DNA of 64,000 nt, from the NCBI GenBank assembly GCA_963741305.1, contig CAVUHL010000003.1, positions 6,200,001-6,264,000 of the forward strand. Direction: 5' to 3'. The position numbers and the translations under genes are program-made. This stretch comes from DATMER01 sp963741305 (GTDB lineage Bacteria; Acidobacteriota; Thermoanaerobaculia; Multivoradales; UBA5704). Numbering within the stretch: position 1 is the first letter of the stretch; every line of letters begins with the position of its first letter. The notes below the pieces were generated by a model. That model worked only from the letters and a program-made list of their open reading frames with translations. It was not told the DNA's origin and did no database searches. Below are positions 1 through 8,650 of the stretch, piece after piece.

Positions 1-34
1 TGGGTTTGCTGTTGATGTTGGGTCGGGCGGTGGC

Positions 35-95
35 GCCCCTCGCCCGGGGCGGGTGTGCTTGGGTGGAGCGGGAGAGGGGACGGGGGTGAGGGCTT
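35..95. repeat. Dispersed GC-rich repeat, copy 1
   Basis: This G/C-rich stretch (CCTCGCCCGGGGCGGG, then GGGAGAGGGG and GGGTGAGGGC) aligns along its length with 5597-5660. Both copies sit immediately upstream of a gene likely to act in menaquinone synthesis. The cores at 11662 and 63837 look related (CCCTCTCCCG next to GGGGAGGG). A short dispersed intergenic repeat is the simplest reading. The -10-like CTACAAT at 101-107 lies between this copy and the first gene. Confidence 0.55.
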
Positions 96-118
96 CCGGG
101 CTACAATCTCCCCCCGAC

Positions 119-982
119 ATGCCCTTCCTCCGCTCGCTCTCGACCGTGCTCGAAATGATCAAGTTCGAGCACACGCTGTTCGCTCTGCCTTTCGCCTTCC
201 TGGGGATGGTCCTGGCCGCCGAGGGGTGGCCTTCGTGGCGGACGGTGCTCTGGATCGTGGTCGCCATGGTCGGGGCCCGGAGCGCGGCCATGGGGTTCAA
301 CCGGCTGGTGGACCGGCGGATCGACGCCGCCAATCCCCGGACCGCGTCGCGCGCTCTTCCGGCGGGGCTCGTCTCCCCCCTCTGGGTCGGGCTGTTCGTG
401 GTGGTCAGCTCCGCCCTCCTGGTCCTGGCGGCCTGGATGCTCAACCCGCTGGCCTTCTATCTTTCGCCGGTCGCGCTCGGGATCCTCTTCCTCTACTCCT
501 ACACGAAACGGTTCACCTGGGGGTCCCACCTGATGCTGGGGCTCGCCCTGGCCGGCGCTCCCCTGGGGGCCTGGATCGCGGTTCGGGGGGACATCCGAGC
601 TGCTCCGATCCTGATCGGCGTCTGCGTGCTGCTCTGGGTGGCAGGGTTCGACGTGCTGTACGCACTCCAGGATGTGGACTTTGACCGCCGGACGGGGCTC
701 TTTTCGATCCCCGCCCGCTTCGGGGTCGTGCCGGCGCTCTGGATCTCGGGCCTGCTCCATGCGGTCATGCTCGGGTTGTTGGCCCTGCTCCCCCGGGTTT
801 ACGCAGGACTGGGGCCGGGTTTCTGGATCGGATGGGCCGGGTGCCTCGCGCTCATCGGATGGCAGCACTGGGTGGTCCGTCCGGGCGACCTGTCGCGCCT
901 GAACGCCGCATTTTTCACCGCCAACGGCCTGCTCTCGGTCTGGCTCTTCGCCACGACGGCGCTCGATGTCCTCCTCCCATGA
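119..982 (+). CDS. ubiA: UbiA-family polyprenyltransferase (menaquinone type)
   Basis: Integral-membrane prenyltransferase of 287 residues that would attach a polyprenyl chain to an aromatic acid. The first aspartate motif is N61-x3-D65-x3-D69 followed by NPRTASR, and a second Asp-rich motif reads ALQDVDFDRRTG, both diagnostic of UbiA enzymes. Eight or so hydrophobic segments follow one another. The start at ATG 119 gives the usual N-terminus (MPFLRSL, then KFEHTLFALPFA); the open frame extends upstream to 53 but through repeat sequence. With mqnE at 5680 the enzyme is likely the MqnP prenyltransferase of the futalosine route, not a ubiquinone enzyme. The next gene begins at 966 inside its 3' end, so the two are translationally coupled. 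The family is certain; the substrate is inferred. Confidence 0.9.
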   Translation: MPFLRSLSTVLEMIKFEHTLFALPFAFLGMVLAAEGWPSWRTVLWIVVAMVGARSAAMGFNRLVDRRIDAANPRTASRALPAGLVSPLWVGLFVVVSSALLVLAAWMLNPLAFYLSPVALGILFLYSYTKRFTWGSHLMLGLALAGAPLGAWIAVRGDIRAAPILIGVCVLLWVAGFDVLYALQDVDFDRRTGLFSIPARFGVVPALWISGLLHAVMLGLLALLPRVYAGLGPGFWIGWAGCLALIGWQHWVVRPGDLSRLNAAFFTANGLLSVWLFATTALDVLLP

Positions 983-2165
983 TCTGGATGTCGACCGCTT
1001 CGCGCTGATCGCGCGGGTCGCGCGGATCATCACCTCGGGCCTGGAGCTGGAGGCGCTCCTCCAGAACGCTGCCGACGCCATTCACGAGCTGCTGCATTAC
1101 CCCAACGTGGACATCCCGCTCGTCGACCCGGAGGATTCCGGCACCCTGGTGGTCCGCAACCGGGGCGGCCTCTACAAGCGGCTGATCCGCCATGAGGACC
1201 GGCTGCCGGTCGCGTCCGGGATCATGGGCAGCGCAGTCCGCGAGCGCCGCACCCAGCTCGTCAATGACGTCGATGCCGACCCGCGCTATGTCCGTCCGCC
1301 GGGGACCTCGGGCATCCGCGCCGAGCTGGCGGTCCCCATCCTTCTGGCTGGCCAGGTGCTCGGCGTGCTCAACGTCGAGAGCGAGGGGCAGTTCGACGAC
1401 CTGGACGTGGCCAGCGTCGAGATCGTCGCCGACCATCTGGCCGTGGCGATCAACAATGCCCGGCTGATCGAGCGCTCGCAGCGGGCGGCGGTCCTGGAGG
1501 AAAGGCAGCGGCTCGCCCGCGACCTCCACGACTCGGTAACCCAGATGCTGACCAGCCTCAACATGATCGCCCAGACCCTGGCCCCGGCCTGGCGCCGCGA
1601 TCCGGCCGAAGGGGAGCGGCGCACCGAGCGCCTGGCCGAGCTCGCCCGCTCCGCCCTGGCCGAGATGCGCGCTCTCCTGCGCGAGCTGCGGCCTGCCTCC
1701 GCCCCTGCCAACGTCCAGACCTCCGAGATCCTGATCGCCGGCATCGTCCAGCTCCGTCTCTTCGGGCTCGGCGCCGCGCTCCAGCGCCTGGTGGCGGACG
1801 TCCCCCCGGATGGGCCCAAGGTCCGATTGGAGCTGACGGCCTGGGAGCCTCAGGCCGCCGAGGTCGAGGAGGCGCTCTTCCGAGTGGCTCAAGAGGCCCT
1901 TTCGAATGCCCTGCGCCATGCCCGCGCCCGCCAGGTGCGGATCGCGGCAGCCGTCGAGGGATCGGTTGCCCACCTCCATGTCCGGGATGATGGCGCCGGT
2001 TTCGATCCCGCGGCTCGGGTCCCGGAGACGGGGAGCGGAGGATTGGGGCTGTTGAGCATGCGCGAGCGGGTTGAGGCCCTGGGCGGGAGCCTGCGCGTCG
2101 AGACGGCGCCGGACAAGGGGACCCGGGTCGAGGCGACACTCCCCTCCCGCGGGAGAGAGGCATGA
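966..2165 (+). CDS. GAF-domain sensor histidine kinase, NarL/DesK type
   Basis: Soluble sensor kinase of 399 residues. An N-terminal GAF domain (about 10-170) includes GVLNVESEGQFDDLD near its end. A HisKA_3 dimerisation domain carries the phospho-accepting histidine at about 188 in LARDLHDSVTQ, and the HATPase domain (about 285-395) has DDGAGFDPAAR and GGLGLLSMRERVEALGG. No membrane segment is visible, so the signal is probably intracellular or brought by another protein. The gene overlaps the prenyltransferase by 17 bp and its stop shares ATGA with the response regulator, so this is a standard two-component pair. The signal is unknown. Confidence 0.93.
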   Translation: MSSSHDLDVDRFALIARVARIITSGLELEALLQNAADAIHELLHYPNVDIPLVDPEDSGTLVVRNRGGLYKRLIRHEDRLPVASGIMGSAVRERRTQLVNDVDADPRYVRPPGTSGIRAELAVPILLAGQVLGVLNVESEGQFDDLDVASVEIVADHLAVAINNARLIERSQRAAVLEERQRLARDLHDSVTQMLTSLNMIAQTLAPAWRRDPAEGERRTERLAELARSALAEMRALLRELRPASAPANVQTSEILIAGIVQLRLFGLGAALQRLVADVPPDGPKVRLELTAWEPQAAEVEEALFRVAQEALSNALRHARARQVRIAAAVEGSVAHLHVRDDGAGFDPAARVPETGSGGLGLLSMRERVEALGGSLRVETAPDKGTRVEATLPSRGREA

Positions 2166-2782
2166 TCAGGATCTTGATCGTGGACGACCATGTGATCGTC
2201 CGCGAGGGAGTGCGGGCCTTGCTGGAAGACGAGGGCTTCGCGGTCGTGGGCGAAGCGGGCAGCGGCGACGAAGCGGTCGAGCGGGCGCGGTCGCTCGCTC
2301 CCGACGTGGTGCTGATGGACCTGGTGATGCCGGGTCTGCCCGCGATCGAAGCCATCCGCCTCATCCGCGAATCCTGCCCCGGGACCCAGGTGCTCGTGCT
2401 CACCACGTTCCTGGACGACCGCCAGGTGAGAGAGGCGGTCGAAGCCGGGGCGATCGGTTATCTCCTCAAGGACGTGCTCAAGGGGGACCTGGCCCGAGCC
2501 ATCCGCGACGCCCGCCAGAGCCGGCCCTGGCTCCACCCTGAGGCGCAGCGGTCACTCATGCAGCGAGTCACCTCCCGGCCCGCCCCTCACGAGTCGCTGA
2601 CCCCCCGCGAGCGCTCCGTGCTCGAGCTGATCGGCCGCGGCCGGAGCAACAAGCAGATCGCCGCCGCCCTCCATCTCTCCGAGGGCACGGTCAAGGGTTA
2701 TACGAGCGTCATCTTCGACAAGCTCGCCGTGGCCGACCGCACCCAGGCCGCGCTCTACGCGGTCAAGCACGGGCTCGTCTAG
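2162..2782 (+). CDS. NarL/FixJ-family response regulator
   Basis: Response regulator of 206 residues. The receiver domain has the acidic pair D8-D9, the phosphorylation site D53 in LMDLVMPGL and the conserved lysine in YLLKDVLKGD. A LuxR-type helix-turn-helix follows (about 142-200) with LTPRERSVLELIGRGRSN and the recognition segment AALHLSEGTVKGY. It is fed by the overlapping kinase gene. A short hairpin (2795-2812) lies just after the stop. Targets cannot be read from the sequence. Confidence 0.95.
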   Translation: MIRILIVDDHVIVREGVRALLEDEGFAVVGEAGSGDEAVERARSLAPDVVLMDLVMPGLPAIEAIRLIRESCPGTQVLVLTTFLDDRQVREAVEAGAIGYLLKDVLKGDLARAIRDARQSRPWLHPEAQRSLMQRVTSRPAPHESLTPRERSVLELIGRGRSNKQIAAALHLSEGTVKGYTSVIFDKLAVADRTQAALYAVKHGLV

Positions 2783-2794
2783 ACCCTGACTTTC

Positions 2795-2812
2795 GTTGGG
2801 CTCCAGCCCAAC
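2795..2812. terminator. Short hairpin after the response regulator
   Basis: GTTGGGCT and AGCCCAAC form an 8-bp perfect stem with a 2-base loop 13 bp after the stop codon. There is no long T-run, so termination is possible but not shown. The rest of the gap up to 2894 holds only the GGAGG ribosome site (2881-2885) of the next gene. Confidence 0.35.
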
Positions 2813-2894
2813 TATCTCCTTATCCAGGTCCGGAACGGCGTCAGAGGCGCGCGGCTCCTCCGGCAGGCAGGATGAAGCCTGGAGGAAAAATCCG

Positions 2895-5576
2895 ATGAAG
2901 AGTCTTCGTCTGCTGATTCTGCTGCTCGCTCTTCCGCTCCGGGCGGTCGAGCTGCCTATCGTCTTCGAGCCCAACGTCGGCCAGACCGATCCCCGGGTGC
3001 AGTTCCTTTCCCGAACCAAGGGGTCCACCCTGTTCCTGACCCGGACCGAAGCCGTCCTCGCTCTTCGCGGCAAGGTGCTGCGCATGGGGCTCGAGGGAGC
3101 CGCTCCGGCAACGCCCCAGGGCCTGGAGCCGCTGCCGGGGGTCACCCATTACTACGTCGGGAACGATCCCGCGAAATGGCACACGGGCGTGCCGCAGTTC
3201 GGGAGGGTGAAGCTCGCGGGCGTCTACCCTGGAATCGATCTCGTCTGGTACGGCAGGGAGGGGAACCTGGAGTTCGACTTCGTGGTGGCCCCGGGGGCGG
3301 ACCCGGACAAGATCAGGCTGAACCTCAAAGGCGCCGAGCAGTTGAAGATCGCGCCCTCGGGCGACCTGGTCCTCCACATGACGGGCGGGAGCCTGACCTT
3401 CCAGCGCCCGGTTTCCTATCAAGAGGTGGATGGGAAACGCCGCGAGGTCTCCTCGTCCTACCGCCTCGCGAATGGGCGGCTCGGGTTCGACCTGGGAGAT
3501 TACGACCGCGGGCGTCCGCTGGTGATCGATCCGGTGATCGAGTACTCCAGCTTCCTCGGCGGCAGCGAATTCGACACGGTGCATGGTGTCGCCGCGGGCA
3601 ACAACGACCGCTTCTATGCGACCGGTAGCACCGACTCGGCCGACTTTCCCGAAGCGTTCGTGAGCCCGGTGGGTGCCTCCGCCGTGTTCGTGACCCGGAT
3701 CGACCCTCAGGGCGAGAGCATCGTCTTCACCACGATTCTCGACGGCAGCAAGCTCGACGCCGGCCTCTCCATCGCGGTCGACGACCTGCAGTCTGCCTAT
3801 GTGACCGGCCAGACGGATTCGCGGGATTTCCCCGTCGTCGACGCCTTTCAGCCGCGGCTCGGGTTCGTTGTACATCCGGACTTGCGGATGGATGCCTTCG
3901 TGGCGAAGCTCGGGGTGGAGGGCATCGTCGAGTTTTGCACCTATCTGGGTGGAGGACAGGAGGACAGCGGACAAGCCATCGCCGTGTTCAACCGGCAGGC
4001 CTACGTGGCCGGCAGGTCCCAGGCCAGGAGCTTCCCGCTGAAGAACGAGTTCCAGAACGATGCGTTCCTCGCTGATCAAAACGGTTTCCTGACGGTCTTC
4101 GCCGCCGACGGGCAGAGCCTGGTCTACTCGACCCTGCTCCGGGGGAACGCTTTCGAGCAGGTGTCGGCCCTCGCCGTGGATGCCGCCGGCAACGCGTACC
4201 TGGCCGGGAACACGCAGTCCACGGACTTCCCCGTGAAGGGGGCCTTCCAATCGTCCAATCGGGGCGGGACCGACGCCTTCGTGGCCAAGATCAATCCGGC
4301 GGCCTCCGGCGAGGCTTCCCTGGTCTACTCGACCTACCTGGGCGGCCAGGGGACGGATAGGGCCTTCGGCATCGCGGTGGACGCTTTCGGCCAGGCCCAT
4401 GTGACCGGCATCACCGGCTCGACCTTGTTCCCCTTGCGGGAGCCGCTCGACAGTACCAACGTGGTCAACGAGGCGTTCGTGACCAAGCTCAACGCTCAAG
4501 GGAACGCCCTGGTCTTCTCGACCTTCCTGGGTGGTTCCAGCGTAGAGCAGGGAAACTCCATCCTGGTGGATGGCGCCGGTGCCATTTACGTGGCAGGCCT
4601 CACCGCCTCGACCGACTTCCGCACCGTCAACGCCTTCCAGCCAGCGTTGTCGGGCGGGGCGGACGCCTTTGTGGTCAAGATCGATCCAGCCACCTCGACC
4701 CTGCTCTGGTCGAGCTTCCTCGGCGGTGCCCATGCCGATGCCGCCGAGAGCATCACCCTGGACCGCCGGGGCAACATCTACCTGGGTGGGCAGACGCAGT
4801 CCCCGGACTTCCCCAGCCTGAATGCCGTGCAGGGCTCGTTCAGCGGCGGCTTCAGCGACGGCTTCATCTCCAAGCTCAAGACCACCGCGCCCGACACCAT
4901 CGGCGTGTTCCGGCCGAGCACGGGGAAGCACTCCCTCCATAACTCCAACAAGCCCGGCCCGCCGGACTTTACGACCGAACTGGGCCAAGCCGGAGATCTC
5001 CCGGTGGCCGGCGACTGGAACGACGACGGCTTCGACACGGTCGGGGTTTTCCGGCCCTCGATCGGGCAGTTCTTCCTGACCGATATTTACGTCTCGATCC
5101 AGCACGCCTTCGCCTTCGGCCAGCCCGGGGACCTGCCGGTGGCGGGTGACTGGAATGGTGACGGCATCGACACGGTAGGGGTCTTCCGGCCCTCGACCGG
5201 GCAATTCATCCTGACGGATACCAACGGCCTCTCGATCGACCACGTGTTCAACTTCGGCGAGCTCGGGGATCTGCCGGTGGCGGGGGACTGGGACGGCGAC
5301 GGGGTCGACACGGTTGGCTTCTTCCGTCCCGCGGATGGCCTGTTCGCCCTGACCAACAGCGACGGGCGGTCGCTCGACTTCATCTTCAATCTCGAGCCCG
5401 GGGGCCTGCCGGTGGCGGGGGATTGGAACGGCGACGGACTTGACACGGCTGGCGTCCTCCGGGGAGGCCGGTTCGAGCTCCACAACAGCAACACTTCCGG
5501 ACCGGCCGACCTGACGGTCGCCTTCCGAGTGACCGGCGATCTGCCCATGGCGGGAGATTGGGACGGCAAGCCCTAG
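2895..5576 (+). CDS. Secreted SBBP beta-propeller protein with FG-GAP-like C-terminus
   Basis: Exported protein of 893 residues. A signal peptide (MKSLRLLILLLALPLRA) is followed by the DUF7948-type N-terminal domain (FEPNVGQTDPRVQFLSR, then GVYPGIDLVWYGREG). The middle is a series of SBBP repeats (VDAAGNAYLAGNTQSTDFPV and relatives) that should fold as a beta-propeller. The C-terminal 230 residues hold five repeats of the form DTVGVFRPSxGxF...GDLPVAGDWNGDG, resembling FG-GAP/VCBS calcium-binding blades. ATG 2895 was chosen because it begins the signal peptide and follows GGAGGAAAAA. Such proteins occur outside the cell in Acidobacteriota and Planctomycetota; their ligands are generally unknown. 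No operon partner is visible. Confidence 0.88.
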   Translation: MKSLRLLILLLALPLRAVELPIVFEPNVGQTDPRVQFLSRTKGSTLFLTRTEAVLALRGKVLRMGLEGAAPATPQGLEPLPGVTHYYVGNDPAKWHTGVPQFGRVKLAGVYPGIDLVWYGREGNLEFDFVVAPGADPDKIRLNLKGAEQLKIAPSGDLVLHMTGGSLTFQRPVSYQEVDGKRREVSSSYRLANGRLGFDLGDYDRGRPLVIDPVIEYSSFLGGSEFDTVHGVAAGNNDRFYATGSTDSADFPEAFVSPVGASAVFVTRIDPQGESIVFTTILDGSKLDAGLSIAVDDLQSAYVTGQTDSRDFPVVDAFQPRLGFVVHPDLRMDAFVAKLGVEGIVEFCTYLGGGQEDSGQAIAVFNRQAYVAGRSQARSFPLKNEFQNDAFLADQNGFLTVFAADGQSLVYSTLLRGNAFEQVSALAVDAAGNAYLAGNTQSTDFPVKGAFQSSNRGGTDAFVAKINPAASGEASLVYSTYLGGQGTDRAFGIAVDAFGQAHVTGITGSTLFPLREPLDSTNVVNEAFVTKLNAQGNALVFSTFLGGSSVEQGNSILVDGAGAIYVAGLTASTDFRTVNAFQPALSGGADAFVVKIDPATSTLLWSSFLGGAHADAAESITLDRRGNIYLGGQTQSPDFPSLNAVQGSFSGGFSDGFISKLKTTAPDTIGVFRPSTGKHSLHNSNKPGPPDFTTELGQAGDLPVAGDWNDDGFDTVGVFRPSIGQFFLTDIYVSIQHAFAFGQPGDLPVAGDWNGDGIDTVGVFRPSTGQFILTDTNGLSIDHVFNFGELGDLPVAGDWDGDGVDTVGFFRPADGLFALTNSDGRSLDFIFNLEPGGLPVAGDWNGDGLDTAGVLRGGRFELHNSNTSGPADLTVAFRVTGDLPMAGDWDGKP

Positions 5577-5596
5577 TAGTGAACGGGTAGGTCTGA

Positions 5597-5660
5597 CTCC
5601 CCCTCTCCCGGGGAGGGCGTGCTCGGGGGACCGGGAGAGGGGGCCGGGGGGTGAGGGCAT
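5597..5660. repeat. Dispersed GC-rich repeat, copy 2
   Basis: It shares order and sequence with 35-95: a CTCTCCCGGGGAGGG inverted core, GTGCT, then GGGAGAGGGGG and GGGTGAGGGC. It lies between the SBBP gene and mqnE. The following GATATACTG may contain the mqnE -10 element. Confidence 0.55.
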
Positions 5661-5679
5661 CAGATATACTGCTCCCGTG

Positions 5680-6831
5680 ATGGACGTCTCAACCGTACCC
5701 GAAATCCGTCCGGAAACGTTCCCTGCAGCCCTGCGCGGCATCGCGGCCAAGGTGAAGGATGGTGTCCGTCTCGACGAGGCGGACGCCCTCACCTGCCTGA
5801 CCACCCCCCACCTGCTCCACCTGGGCAAGCTGGCCGACACCGTCCGCCGCAGGCTGCACGGCAACGTGACGTACTTCAACATCAACCGGCACATCAACCC
5901 GACCAACGTCTGCGTCTACACCTACAACTGCAAGTTCTGCAGCTTCGCGGCCCTTCCCGGCGAGGCCCACGCCTGGGAGATGAGCCTCGACGACGTGTAC
6001 AAGCACGCGGCCGACCAGGGCGGCAACCGGGTGACGGAGTTCCACATCGTGGGCGGCCTCCACCCGAACATCCCGCTCTCCTGGTACGAGGAGATGCTGC
6101 GCGGTCTGAAGGAGCGCTTCCCGAACGCCCACTTGAAGGCCTTCACGGCCATCGAGATCGGCTGGTTCGCCAAGTACGAGAAGATCTCCATCGAAGAAGT
6201 CCTCACCCGTCTGCGCGCCGCCGGCCTGGGCTCGCTCCCCGGGGGCGGCGCCGAGATCTTCCATCCCGAGGTGCGGGAGATCATCTGCGACGGCAAGCTC
6301 GACGCGGACGAGTGGATCGAGGTCCACCGCACCGCGCACAAGATGGGGATCAAGTCCAACTGCACCATGCTCTACGGCCACGTGGAGAAGCCTGAGCACC
6401 GGGTCGACCACCTGATGCGCCTGCGCAACCTGCAGGACGACACGGGCGGCTTCAACGCCTTCATCCCCCTGGCGTACCACCCCGAGAACAACTACCTGGG
6501 GCTCAAGTACCACACCACGGGGCAGGACGACCTGCGCCACATCGCGACTTCGCGCCTGGTGCTGGACAACATCCCGCACATCAAGGCCTACTGGGTGATG
6601 ATCACCCCCAAGCTGGCGCAGGTAGCCCTCCGTTTCGGCGCCGACGACCTCGACGGCACGGTGGTGGAAGAGAAGATCTACCACATGGCCGGAGCGGGCA
6701 CGGCGCAGCAGCTCAGCCGTCCCGAGTTGGAGCGGATCGTGCGCGAGGCCGGATTCGTGCCCGTCGAGCGCGACACCCTCTACAACCCCATCACCCCAAT
6801 CCTCTCCAATCCGCTGGCTGCCGCGAGTTGA
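5680..6831 (+). CDS. mqnE: Aminofutalosine synthase MqnE (radical SAM)
   Basis: Radical SAM enzyme of 383 residues that joins chorismate-derived 3-[(1-carboxyvinyl)oxy]benzoate to adenosine in the futalosine route to menaquinone. The Fe-S cluster segment NPTNVCVYTYNCKFCSFA follows the usual HINPTN lead-in, and the chain continues with the family motifs TEFHIVGGLHPN, GGGAEIF, KSNCTMLYGH and FIPLAYHPENN. The cysteines read C-x5-C-x2-C rather than the C-x3-C-x2-C I expect for radical SAM proteins. GTG at 5677 is an alternative start. The stop overlaps the TTG start of the next gene. The remaining mqn genes are not in this window. Confidence 0.93.
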   Translation: MDVSTVPEIRPETFPAALRGIAAKVKDGVRLDEADALTCLTTPHLLHLGKLADTVRRRLHGNVTYFNINRHINPTNVCVYTYNCKFCSFAALPGEAHAWEMSLDDVYKHAADQGGNRVTEFHIVGGLHPNIPLSWYEEMLRGLKERFPNAHLKAFTAIEIGWFAKYEKISIEEVLTRLRAAGLGSLPGGGAEIFHPEVREIICDGKLDADEWIEVHRTAHKMGIKSNCTMLYGHVEKPEHRVDHLMRLRNLQDDTGGFNAFIPLAYHPENNYLGLKYHTTGQDDLRHIATSRLVLDNIPHIKAYWVMITPKLAQVALRFGADDLDGTVVEEKIYHMAGAGTAQQLSRPELERIVREAGFVPVERDTLYNPITPILSNPLAAAS

Positions 6832-7475
6832 AGCCCGACCTCGGCTTTCACTACCTGGCGGTCGACGGCCCCATCGGCGTGGGCAAGACCACCCTGGTGG
6901 AGATGCTCACCCGCCGCTTCGAAGGGGTGAAGATCCTGGAGGACGTGGACAACCCGTTCCTCGGCGATTTCTACCAGGACCGGCCGGGCGCCGCCTTCCA
7001 GACCGAGCTCTACTTCCTGCTCTCGCGCTACAAGCAGCAGCAGGACATCGGGCAGAGGGACCTGTTCGACCGGATGCTGGTCTCCGACTACACCTTCTGG
7101 AAGAACCGGATCTTCGCCTACCTGAACCTGTCAGACGACGAGCTGATGCTGTTCGACAAGCTCTATGCCCTGCTGGAGCCGCAGATTCCGGTCCCCGACC
7201 TGGTGCTCTACCTGGTCGCGGACGTGGACACCTGCATGGAGCGGATCAAGCGCCGGGCGCGCAACGTCGAGAGGACGATCTCGGGAGAATACCTGGGGGA
7301 GTTGATTGACGCATACAATCACTACTATCATTACTACGACCGGTCTCCGCTGCTGGTGGTCGACACGCGGCACTTGAACTTCCCCCAGCGGCCCGAGGAC
7401 TTCGACGAGCTGTTGAACCGCCTGTCGAAGCCCATCAAGGGGACCGAGTACTTTCAGCCGCTTGGATCCCGGTAA
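6828..7475 (+). CDS. Deoxynucleoside kinase
   Basis: Deoxynucleoside kinase of 215 residues for salvage of deoxyadenosine or deoxyguanosine. The P-loop GPIGVGKTTL lies at about 14-23. The substrate-site region FQTELYFLLSRYKQQQ, the LVSDYTFWKNRIFA segment and the lid RIKRRARNVER match the dNK/thymidine-kinase-2-like fold. The start is TTG at 6828, overlapping the mqnE stop (TTGA), so translation is coupled. Substrate preference cannot be assigned by eye. Coupling to mqnE may simply reflect gene packing. Confidence 0.88.
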   Translation: MKPDLGFHYLAVDGPIGVGKTTLVEMLTRRFEGVKILEDVDNPFLGDFYQDRPGAAFQTELYFLLSRYKQQQDIGQRDLFDRMLVSDYTFWKNRIFAYLNLSDDELMLFDKLYALLEPQIPVPDLVLYLVADVDTCMERIKRRARNVERTISGEYLGELIDAYNHYYHYYDRSPLLVVDTRHLNFPQRPEDFDELLNRLSKPIKGTEYFQPLGSR

Positions 7476-7600
7476 CGGGACTGAGACGGAAACAACAGCG
7501 CCTCCTACGGCGCGACCGCGGGTGGCGAGGGCCTGATTCTCCCCTGGAGGACAGTTACCTCGCGGAAGCCTTGCGGACCGTGAAACCGTAGGCCCGCCCA
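7476..7600 (+). other. Possible structured leader of the pan genes
   Basis: The gap before panB can fold well: CCCG-GTAA-CGGG, GCGCC-TCCTAC-GGCGC, and a nested set in which GCGGGTGG faces GCCCGCC and GCGAGG faces CCTCGC. Together with the hairpin at 7601-7640 this looks like a leader RNA, but it matched no riboswitch consensus that I know (TPP, cobalamin and SAH were considered). No gene is visible in it. Confidence 0.3.
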
Positions 7601-7640
7601 AGCCTTTCCGAGCATTCCGTGCGGAAGGGCTTTTCGTTTT
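7601..7640 (+). terminator. Terminator-like hairpin before panB
   Basis: AGCCTTTCCG and CGGAAGGGCT pair with one G-T wobble around the loop AGCATTCCGTG, and the tract TTTTCGTTTT follows. It may end the kinase transcript or act as the expression switch of the preceding structured leader. panB starts 30 bp later with GGAGG upstream. Confidence 0.55.
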
Positions 7641-7670
7641 CCGGTCCCTCGAAGACGAAAGGAGGCCCCA

Positions 7671-8516
7671 ATGGCGGGCGAGGCGAAAAGTGTCACAGTC
7701 CCCTGGGTCGCGGCGGCGCCGCGGCGAGGGGAGCAGCTGGTGATGATTACGGCGTACGACTTCCCCCAGGGCCGGACGGCCGATGCGGCGGGAGTCGACG
7801 TCATCCTGGTCGGAGATTCGCTGGCCATGGTCGTCCTCGGCCATCCGGACACCCTGTCCGTGACCCTGGACGAGATGATCCATCACACCCGGGCGGTCCG
7901 CCGGGGCGTCAAGCGCGCCCTGCTCGTGGCCGACATGCCCTACGGTTCCTTCCATCTCAGTCCGGAGCAGGCGGTGGCGAGTGCCATCCGCTTCGTCAAG
8001 GAATCCGGAGCGCAGGCGGTCAAGATCGAGGGCGGGCGGGCCGACGTGGTCCGTGCGCTCACGGCCGCTGAGGTCCCGGTCATGGCCCACCTGGGCCTGA
8101 CCCCGCAATCGGTCCACCGCTTGGGCGGCTTCAAGGTCCAGGGCCGGGACGACCATGCGCGGGAGATGATCCTCGCCGCCGCTCACGAGCTGGAGGAGGC
8201 CGGCGCCTTCTCCCTGGTTCTGGAATGCGTCCCCACCGATCTGGCTGAGGCGATCAGCGAGCGTTTGGAAATCCCGACCATCGGCATTGGCGCCGGCCCG
8301 CACTGCGACGGGCAGGTGCTCGTCTACCACGACCTGCTCGGCCTGGAAGAGCGGATAGCGCCGCGCTTCGTGCGCAGGTATGCCGAGCTGGGAGTCGCCT
8401 CGCGAGAGGCGATCGCCCAGTTCGCCGCGGATGTCCGGGAAGGGACATTCCCCGCGCCGGGGGAGAGCTACGGCGCCGCCAAGCCTGAAGAGCCGGTGGG
8501 CAAGGTCTACGGCTAG
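7671..8516 (+). CDS. panB: 3-methyl-2-oxobutanoate hydroxymethyltransferase PanB
   Basis: First committed enzyme of pantothenate synthesis: it transfers a hydroxymethyl group from methylene-THF to 2-ketoisovalerate in the cytosol. The 281-residue chain has the family signatures MITAYDFPQGRTADAAG, VGDSLAMVVLGH, the metal-site VADMPYGSF, KIEGG, MAHLGLTPQS and IGIGAGPHCDGQVLVYHD. ATG 7671 follows AAAGGAGG, which fixes the start. panC and panD follow, interrupted only by a short repeat, so the three are probably one regulon. Confidence 0.97.
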   Translation: MAGEAKSVTVPWVAAAPRRGEQLVMITAYDFPQGRTADAAGVDVILVGDSLAMVVLGHPDTLSVTLDEMIHHTRAVRRGVKRALLVADMPYGSFHLSPEQAVASAIRFVKESGAQAVKIEGGRADVVRALTAAEVPVMAHLGLTPQSVHRLGGFKVQGRDDHAREMILAAAHELEEAGAFSLVLECVPTDLAEAISERLEIPTIGIGAGPHCDGQVLVYHDLLGLEERIAPRFVRRYAELGVASREAIAQFAADVREGTFPAPGESYGAAKPEEPVGKVYG

Positions 8517-8548
8517 TGCACTGTCACACCGGGAAAGATGGATCCCTT

Positions 8549-8607
8549 TGTAGGGGCACCTCTTGTGGGTGCCCTTCCGGAGGGCGGCCACAAGAGCCGC
8601 CCCTACA
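8549..8607. repeat. Palindromic REP-like element between panB and panC
   Basis: TGTAGGGGC at 8549 and GCCCCTACA at 8599-8607 are perfect inverted ends. Inside are GGGTGCCC and GGGCGG with CTTGTGG and CCACAAG facing each other, so the whole element can fold into one long hairpin. Sequences of this type (TGTAGGGGCGG ... CCGCCCCTACA) are dispersed in many bacterial genomes. It may stabilise or attenuate the panB message. Confidence 0.7.
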
Positions 8608-8650
8608 TGAAACGCTATCGATCACTCGGGCCATGACGAGGTACTAGGCC

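Noticed and set aside
2841..5906. Long minus-strand open frame opposite the SBBP gene
   Set aside because: Composition is shadow-like, and the plus strand has a signal peptide and clear repeats.
7476..7600. TPP riboswitch before panB
   Set aside because: CTGAGA and CCTGAT words occur, but the conserved core and helix order are missing, and the downstream gene is not a thiamin gene.
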